Below are positions 5,727 through 9,833 of a stretch of 9,833 bases of DNA, in pieces. The DNA is from JBILVQ01 sp044370375. GTDB lineage: Bacteria > Bacteroidota > Bacteroidia > UBA4408. Position numbers and translations under genes: made by a program. Below the pieces are notes generated by a model. It saw only the letters and a list, made by a program, of their open reading frames with translations, was not told the DNA's origin and made no database searches. Numbering within the stretch: position 1 is the stretch's first letter; each line of letters opens with the position of its first letter. The stretch spans positions 1 through 9,833 of the forward strand of contig JBILVQ010000114.1 in NCBI GenBank assembly GCA_044370375.1, in the 5' to 3' direction.

Positions 5727-7063
5727 TGGGTAAAAAATTTTCCTTAATTTTGAGCGATATGATTTCATCAAAAAGCAAGGGTCTTTTTTCCATTCTCCTT
5801 TTACCATTGATTGTCTTTGCGGGTTTTATTGCCTGTAATTCACCTGCTGCTTTGCAAAGTAATTCATCAAGTGGTTCCAGGGTGAAAATGGTGGCAGATG
5901 GTGGTGTTACCTTTACTATGCATCACGTTTCTTCAGATTCTTCCGATGTTTACTTTTCCATCAATACTTCCCCATTATTATATGCCAAAAGCATGGACAG
6001 GGGACTTTATGAGGCACATTTAAGTATCCGGTATCAACTTCTTCCCGATCTTGATTCAAAACAAGTCATTGATTCCGGCAGTGTTCGGTTGGTGGATGAA
6101 CAATTCAAGGAGGGAAATTTTAGTTTGATAGGGAAATTTCGCATAAAGAATCCCTTGGGCCAGATGGGTTTTGTTTACCTTTCTGTTACCGATAATAATC
6201 GCTCTTACACCGAAAATTTTGTTTTAAAGGTTGATAAATCCTCTGATCAGGTTCGTCAAAATTTTCTTTTGTTCGATTCCACCGGAAGCAATCCCTTGTT
6301 CAGAAATTACATTAGAAATAAAGAATCTTGTGCCTTAAAAATGAAGGGATGGAAACCGACCGATAAGGTTTGGGTAAGATATTATCGCAGAGAATTTCCT
6401 CTTCCACCACCTCCCTTCTCTTCGGGAAGTAATAAGCCTTTTGTGTTTGCTCCTGATAGTCTTTTTTCAATGACAGTTGGTGCCGATTCACTTTTAAGAT
6501 TTTCCTTCAGTACCCGCGGTATTTATCATTTTCAGAATGATACAACGTTGCGTGACGGTTTTACCGTTTATAGAAGAGATGATGATAGTTTTCCAAAAAT
6601 AATATCCGTGGAGCAAATGATTCCTATGATGCGATATTTAACCACAAGGCAAGAGTTTGAAGATGTTTTGTATGCTGCTCACAAGAAAAAGGCCTTCGAT
6701 GATTTTTGGCTTCGCAATGCAGGTAGCAATGAAAGGGCCCGACAATTGGTTCGGTCTTATTACAACCGTGCTCAACATGCCAACAACAATTTTTCTTCGC
6801 ATGTTGAAGGCTGGAAATCTGATCGTGGCCTCATCTTTACTGTATTTGGTGAACCCAATGCCATTTATCGCGAAGCCAATGGTGAAACCTGGATTTACGG
6901 TGAAGAAAAAAGTTATCGTTCCTTATCTTTTTCTTTTGTTAGAGTTATTAACCCCTTTTCAGACAATGATTTTATGCTTTCCCGGTCTGAAATGTTTAAA
7001 GATGAGTGGTACAAAAGTGTTGACACTTGGAGGCAGGGAAGAGTATTTAACGACAAACCATGA
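5726..7063 (+). CDS. GWxTD-domain lipoprotein
   Basis: A 445-residue protein with a lipoprotein signal: a hydrophobic run ending GFIAC, with C37 as the probable lipidated residue. The C-terminal third is the GWxTD domain known mainly from Bacteroidota and related phyla. GWKSDRG at 362-368 (Ser in place of Thr) is followed by LIFTVFGEPNAIYRE and ETWIYGE, the typical continuation. The middle (about 60-290) looks like beta-sandwich extracellular repeats. The biochemical function is not established. The ATG at 5726 overlaps the Omp85 stop by 1 nt. A second ATG at 5759 (MISSKSKGLF) would give a more compact signal peptide, with the cysteine at 26, and may be the real start. The gene overlaps rlmB by 4 nt (ATGA at 7060). 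Adjacency to an Omp85 protein suggests work at the outer membrane, but that is inference. Confidence 0.88.
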   Translation: MGKKFSLILSDMISSKSKGLFSILLLPLIVFAGFIACNSPAALQSNSSSGSRVKMVADGGVTFTMHHVSSDSSDVYFSINTSPLLYAKSMDRGLYEAHLSIRYQLLPDLDSKQVIDSGSVRLVDEQFKEGNFSLIGKFRIKNPLGQMGFVYLSVTDNNRSYTENFVLKVDKSSDQVRQNFLLFDSTGSNPLFRNYIRNKESCALKMKGWKPTDKVWVRYYRREFPLPPPPFSSGSNKPFVFAPDSLFSMTVGADSLLRFSFSTRGIYHFQNDTTLRDGFTVYRRDDDSFPKIISVEQMIPMMRYLTTRQEFEDVLYAAHKKKAFDDFWLRNAGSNERARQLVRSYYNRAQHANNNFSSHVEGWKSDRGLIFTVFGEPNAIYREANGETWIYGEEKSYRSLSFSFVRVINPFSDNDFMLSRSEMFKDEWYKSVDTWRQGRVFNDKP

Positions 7064-7821
7064 CAAATTCAACCGGGTACGCGAAGAAGGATATTTTATT
7101 TGGAATACATCCCGTTATTTCGGCCATCAAGGCAGGTAAATCCGTTTCTAAATTATTGTTGCAACAAGGCGCAAGTGGTGAAGGTCTTGCTGAGTTGAGA
7201 CAACTGGCCAATGAATCCGGAATTCCGGTGCAAATGGTGCCTGTGGTTCGACTCAATAAATTGAGTGCAGCCAACCATCAAGGCGTAATTGCGTTTATCA
7301 GCCAAATGGAATTTCATCAACTCGAGGATATAATTCCAGCGATTTTTGAAAGGGGAGAGGTGCCTTTATTGGTGGTTTTGGACCAAATAACCGATGTCAG
7401 AAATATGGGTGCCATTGCCCGTTCTGCAGAATGTGCAGGCGCACACGCGCTAATTGTTCCTGAAAAAGGCAGTGCCGAAATCAATGGAGATGCCATTAAG
7501 ACTTCCGCAGGTGCCTTGATGAAAATACCTGTTTGCAGGGTGCGGAATTTGAAAATTTCCCTTCATTATTTGCGCCAGAGTGGAATTCAGCTTATCGCTT
7601 GTACAGAAAAAGGCAATCGTGATCTATTTCATTGTGATTTCAAATTACCTCTTGCCATCATCATGGGCAATGAGCAAACAGGAATTTCGCCTGAAGTAAT
7701 CAGAATAGCCGATCAGTTGGGTAAGATCCCTATGAGTGGAACAACAGGTTCTCTGAATGTTTCGGTGGCCGCCGGTGTGTTTTTGTTTGAGGCAGTAAGG
7801 CAACGTGCTAAAGGAGAATAA
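7060..7821 (+). CDS. rlmB: TrmH/SpoU-family rRNA 2'-O-methyltransferase, RlmB-type
   Basis: RlmB methylates the ribose of a conserved guanosine in the peptidyl-transferase region of 23S rRNA (G2251 in E. coli). The 253-residue protein has an N-terminal substrate-binding domain (about 10-80, starting ILFGIHPVISAI) and a C-terminal SPOUT knot domain. Motif 1 is DQITDVRNMGAIARSAECAG (108-127), with N115 and R121. Motif 2 is IIMGNEQTGIS (200-210), with E205. Motif 3 is IPMSGTTGSLNVSVAAGV (223-240), with the S231-N233 core that binds S-adenosylmethionine in the knot. Length and N-terminal domain favour RlmB over the shorter tRNA methylase TrmH. The ATGA overlap with the GWxTD gene indicates translational coupling. 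An 11-nt gap leads to the glycosyltransferase gene. Confidence 0.93.
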   Translation: MTNSTGYAKKDILFGIHPVISAIKAGKSVSKLLLQQGASGEGLAELRQLANESGIPVQMVPVVRLNKLSAANHQGVIAFISQMEFHQLEDIIPAIFERGEVPLLVVLDQITDVRNMGAIARSAECAGAHALIVPEKGSAEINGDAIKTSAGALMKIPVCRVRNLKISLHYLRQSGIQLIACTEKGNRDLFHCDFKLPLAIIMGNEQTGISPEVIRIADQLGKIPMSGTTGSLNVSVAAGVFLFEAVRQRAKGE

Positions 7822-7832
7822 TTTTTTTTGAC

Positions 7833-9131
7833 ATGAGCAAAAGCCATCCTCAGAACATTGCTATTTTTTTCTCAATAAATTATCCCTTTCATTATGCTGA
7901 TTCTTATGTTGATGAGGAAGTAAATCTTTGGGCTCCTCAATTCGATAAGGTAATTATTGTTAGTTTGAATCAGGATGATTCCCTTCCAAGGCCCACTCCG
8001 CCCAATGCCACAACGCTTAGGTTTCGTCCTGCCATTGGCATTGCACATTATTTTCGTTCTATCCCGCTTCTTTTTTCAGGGCTCTTTAGAAAAGAAGTTT
8101 CTTTTGTTTCAAGAGGAGGTTCCGGAAAATGGAACCTGGGCAAGCTGAAAAGTATTTTTAAGTATTATGCAAGATCCCTTGCCTACCGCGATTTCTTGGA
8201 AGAGAAATTACAATCCTTTCAGGGGAATCAGGTTATGGTTTACTCTTATTTCATGCTCGAATCTATGCTCGCAGCCTGCTCCTTAAAAGAGAAATATCAA
8301 CTTAAACTTATTTCCAGGTTGCATGGCTATGATTTATATTTCGAACGCGGAGAATACGGTTATTTGCCATTCAGAGGCTTTATGGCAGAGAAGATTGATC
8401 GATTGTTTTTTATCTCAGCGAACGGATTAAATTATTTTAAACAAAAAGTTTTAGGACGAAATCCTAATTTATGGAACAAGCTTGCTTTGTCTCATTTGGG
8501 TATTGCCCCTGCGGGTGATCCAGATCTTACTTTTCGACCGATGAATCCTTTCACCATTGTATCTACCTCCTGGATTCTTGCCAATAAAAGGGTTGATTTA
8601 ATTGCCAAGGCGCTCTCATTTTTACCCGCCGATTGCCGCGTAAAATGGGTCCATTTTGGTGGTGCCCAAAATATAGATTCAGATTACGCAGGCGACTTTT
8701 TGACGCTTGTGAAGGAAGTGCAATTGAACAAAAAGAATATTGAAATCGACTTAAGAGGAAATACCCCAAAGGAGGAGATTTTTGATTTTTTCAGAAACAA
8801 TTATGTTCACTTTTTTATCAATGTAAGTGCCAGTGAAGGCATTCCTATTTCCATGATGGAAGCCTCTTGTTTTGGCATTCCGCTCCTTGGAACCCTCGTA
8901 GGCGGGGTTGGAGAAATTATTCAGGATGGGATCAATGGATTTCATTTGCAGAGCAATTTGACCCCTAATTATCTTTCTCATCAATTTCTGCGTTTTATGC
9001 AATTAGACGAGAAGGAATATCTTGAGCTTAGAAAAAATGCTTACCGGCTGTGGAAAGAAAATTTTTCTTCTCATACCAATTACACCCAACACGCGAAGGA
9101 CATAGCTTCGCTTCTTGCATCAAAGTCTTGA
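7833..9131 (+). CDS. Glycosyltransferase, GT4-like (GT-B fold)
   Basis: A 432-residue cytoplasmic or membrane-associated sugar transferase. The N-terminal half (about 8-225) is the acceptor domain of GT-B enzymes, with ISRLHGYDLYF at 160-170 and a 'HLGI' linker at 221-224. The C-terminal half (240-430) is the donor domain: TIVSTSWILANKRVDLIAKA (241-260), then SASEGIPISMMEASCFGIP (332-350). E335 and E343 form the E-x7-E motif of GT4, followed by GGVGEIIQDGINGF. Donor and acceptor sugars cannot be read from this. GT4 members commonly build lipopolysaccharide, exopolysaccharide or capsule. The ATG at 7833 is 11 nt past rlmB, and AAGGAGAA about 15 nt upstream (7811-7818) may help initiation. It faces another GT4 gene across a 56-nt convergent gap. 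Confidence 0.92.
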   Translation: MSKSHPQNIAIFFSINYPFHYADSYVDEEVNLWAPQFDKVIIVSLNQDDSLPRPTPPNATTLRFRPAIGIAHYFRSIPLLFSGLFRKEVSFVSRGGSGKWNLGKLKSIFKYYARSLAYRDFLEEKLQSFQGNQVMVYSYFMLESMLAACSLKEKYQLKLISRLHGYDLYFERGEYGYLPFRGFMAEKIDRLFFISANGLNYFKQKVLGRNPNLWNKLALSHLGIAPAGDPDLTFRPMNPFTIVSTSWILANKRVDLIAKALSFLPADCRVKWVHFGGAQNIDSDYAGDFLTLVKEVQLNKKNIEIDLRGNTPKEEIFDFFRNNYVHFFINVSASEGIPISMMEASCFGIPLLGTLVGGVGEIIQDGINGFHLQSNLTPNYLSHQFLRFMQLDEKEYLELRKNAYRLWKENFSSHTNYTQHAKDIASLLASKS

Positions 9132-9187
9132 TTTTTGCTGCGTATTGTTGGAAAAATAGTTAGGCTAAAGCAGAAACAAAAATTAAC

Positions 9188-9833
9188 TTAATTTCTTTCC
9201 TGATAAAGGGTTTGAATCTTGTTAATATATTCGGGCATATCGAATTCCTGACTTCTTTTTTGACCTCTGACTGAAATTTTTTGATAAACGTCAAATTGCG
9301 TAGCCAGTTCAATGATGGCTCCGATGAATTTTTCTTGTTCTTCCTTTTCAAACATAAACCCATTTTCACCATGTTGTATTATGTCTTTGTTACCCCTTCC
9401 ATTTAAACAAACAACCGGCAATCCAGATGCCATGGCCTCTAAAAGGGCCAGTCCGAAGGGTTCGTAGGTGGCAGGGTGAAGGTAAATATCCGATTGCTGC
9501 AAATATTCACTAACATTGTTTACATTGCCTCTTAGGTGAATGTATTTTTGAAGTCCTTCCTTTTGAATTAAATCCTGAAGCAGTTTTTTGTTAGGGCCAT
9601 CACCAAGCAGATTCAATTCAACCTCAAGGCCCTTGTTGATTAATTCTTTTACAACTGGAATAAGATAGGCCTGATTTTTTTTGTTTACCAAACTTCCAAT
9701 ACTCAATAATTTGATAGGTTTTCCGCATGCTATTCTTTCCGTCTGATGGTTGAAGGATGCAAAGAAGAATCCGTTGTTAATCAAGCGAATTTCTTTGCTT
9801 AATCGCGGGGGAAGGTTTTGCTGAAAGTAATCT
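9188..9833 (-). CDS. Glycosyltransferase, GT4-like, C-terminal part (runs off the right edge)
   Basis: The frame is open from the right edge to a TAA at 9190-9188, covering at least 214 codons. The TTG at 9784 is an internal leucine: the frame continues upstream as RLSKEIRLINNGFF, the linker between the two Rossmann domains. The visible part is the donor domain: KPIKLLSIGSLVNKKN, LNLLGDGP, IHLRGNV, then HPATYEPFGLALLEAMASG with glutamates (codons at 9463-9461 and 9439-9437) forming E-x7-E, and GENGFMF. This is a classic GT4 C-terminal half, more canonical than the neighbouring GT gene. The N-terminal acceptor domain lies outside the window. It converges on the plus-strand GT gene without a clear terminator between them (9132-9187). 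Together they suggest the edge of a surface-glycan locus. Confidence 0.92.
   Translation of the reverse strand, partial: DYFQQNLPPRLSKEIRLINNGFFFASFNHQTERIACGKPIKLLSIGSLVNKKNQAYLIPVVKELINKGLEVELNLLGDGPNKKLLQDLIQKEGLQKYIHLRGNVNNVSEYLQQSDIYLHPATYEPFGLALLEAMASGLPVVCLNGRGNKDIIQHGENGFMFEKEEQEKFIGAIIELATQFDVYQKISVRGQKRSQEFDMPEYINKIQTLYQERN

Noticed and set aside
5745..5752. TAATTTTG resembling a -7 box just before the second ATG of the GWxTD gene
   Set aside because: There is no TTG at the proper -33 distance, and the tight overlap with the Omp85 gene argues for read-through transcription.
6657..7139. Plus-strand open frame of 160 codons across the GWxTD-rlmB junction
   Set aside because: It is a shadow frame of two well-supported genes, without domain signal.
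9132..9187. Possible terminator between the convergent glycosyltransferases (TTTTTGCTGC against GCAGAAACAAAAA)
   Set aside because: The pairing needs a 3-nt bulge and a large loop, too weak to call.
9782..9784. TTG at 9784 as the start of the right-edge glycosyltransferase
   Set aside because: The frame stays open to the window edge with family-typical sequence, so this leucine is internal.

Overview
The window is most simply read as a chromosomal stretch of a member of the Bacteroidota. Four observations support this. Three intergenic sites match the Bacteroidota promoter form TTG-N19-21-TAnnTTTG. Shine-Dalgarno sequences are weak or absent. The base composition is AT-rich. The gene families are also typical of the phylum: a GWxTD-domain lipoprotein, a compact Omp85 protein, a small 'CPAYG' lipoprotein and a large secreted Asp-box protein. 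I cannot assign a class or genus from sequence alone.

Left part (1-2469, all minus strand). A secreted beta-propeller-type protein with Asp-box motifs runs off the left edge. Upstream of it is lipA (lipoyl synthase), whose start overlaps by 10 nt the end of a gene for an unrecognised exported, probably outer-membrane, protein. That pair looks like one operon. Its promoter, near 2487-2516, is interleaved with the promoter of a divergent OsmC-family gene (2525-2932, plus strand), and the two -7 boxes form the arms of a palindrome.

Middle (2933-3303). This stretch first appears empty but holds a 47-codon minus-strand gene (3069-3212) for a small lipoprotein with its own well-matched promoter. 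An 11-bp hairpin lies between it and the convergent OsmC gene.

Right part (3304-9131, plus strand). A tightly packed run: ung (uracil-DNA glycosylase), an Omp85/BamA-TamA-like outer-membrane protein, a GWxTD lipoprotein, an RlmB-type rRNA 2'-O-methyltransferase and a family-4-like glycosyltransferase. Junctions are overlaps of 16 (or 4), 1 and 4 nt and then a gap of 11 nt, so co-transcription is likely. The run mixes nucleic-acid maintenance genes with two cell-envelope genes. A second glycosyltransferase converges from the right edge (9188-9833, partial), which suggests that a surface-glycan locus lies beyond the window.

Most of the window is ordinary core genome. I see no mobile element, CRISPR array, tRNA or rRNA, and no clear new multi-gene system. 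The points most worth a second look are the small lipoprotein gene, the palindromic divergent promoter, the non-ATG start of the Omp85 gene and the Omp85-GWxTD pair.
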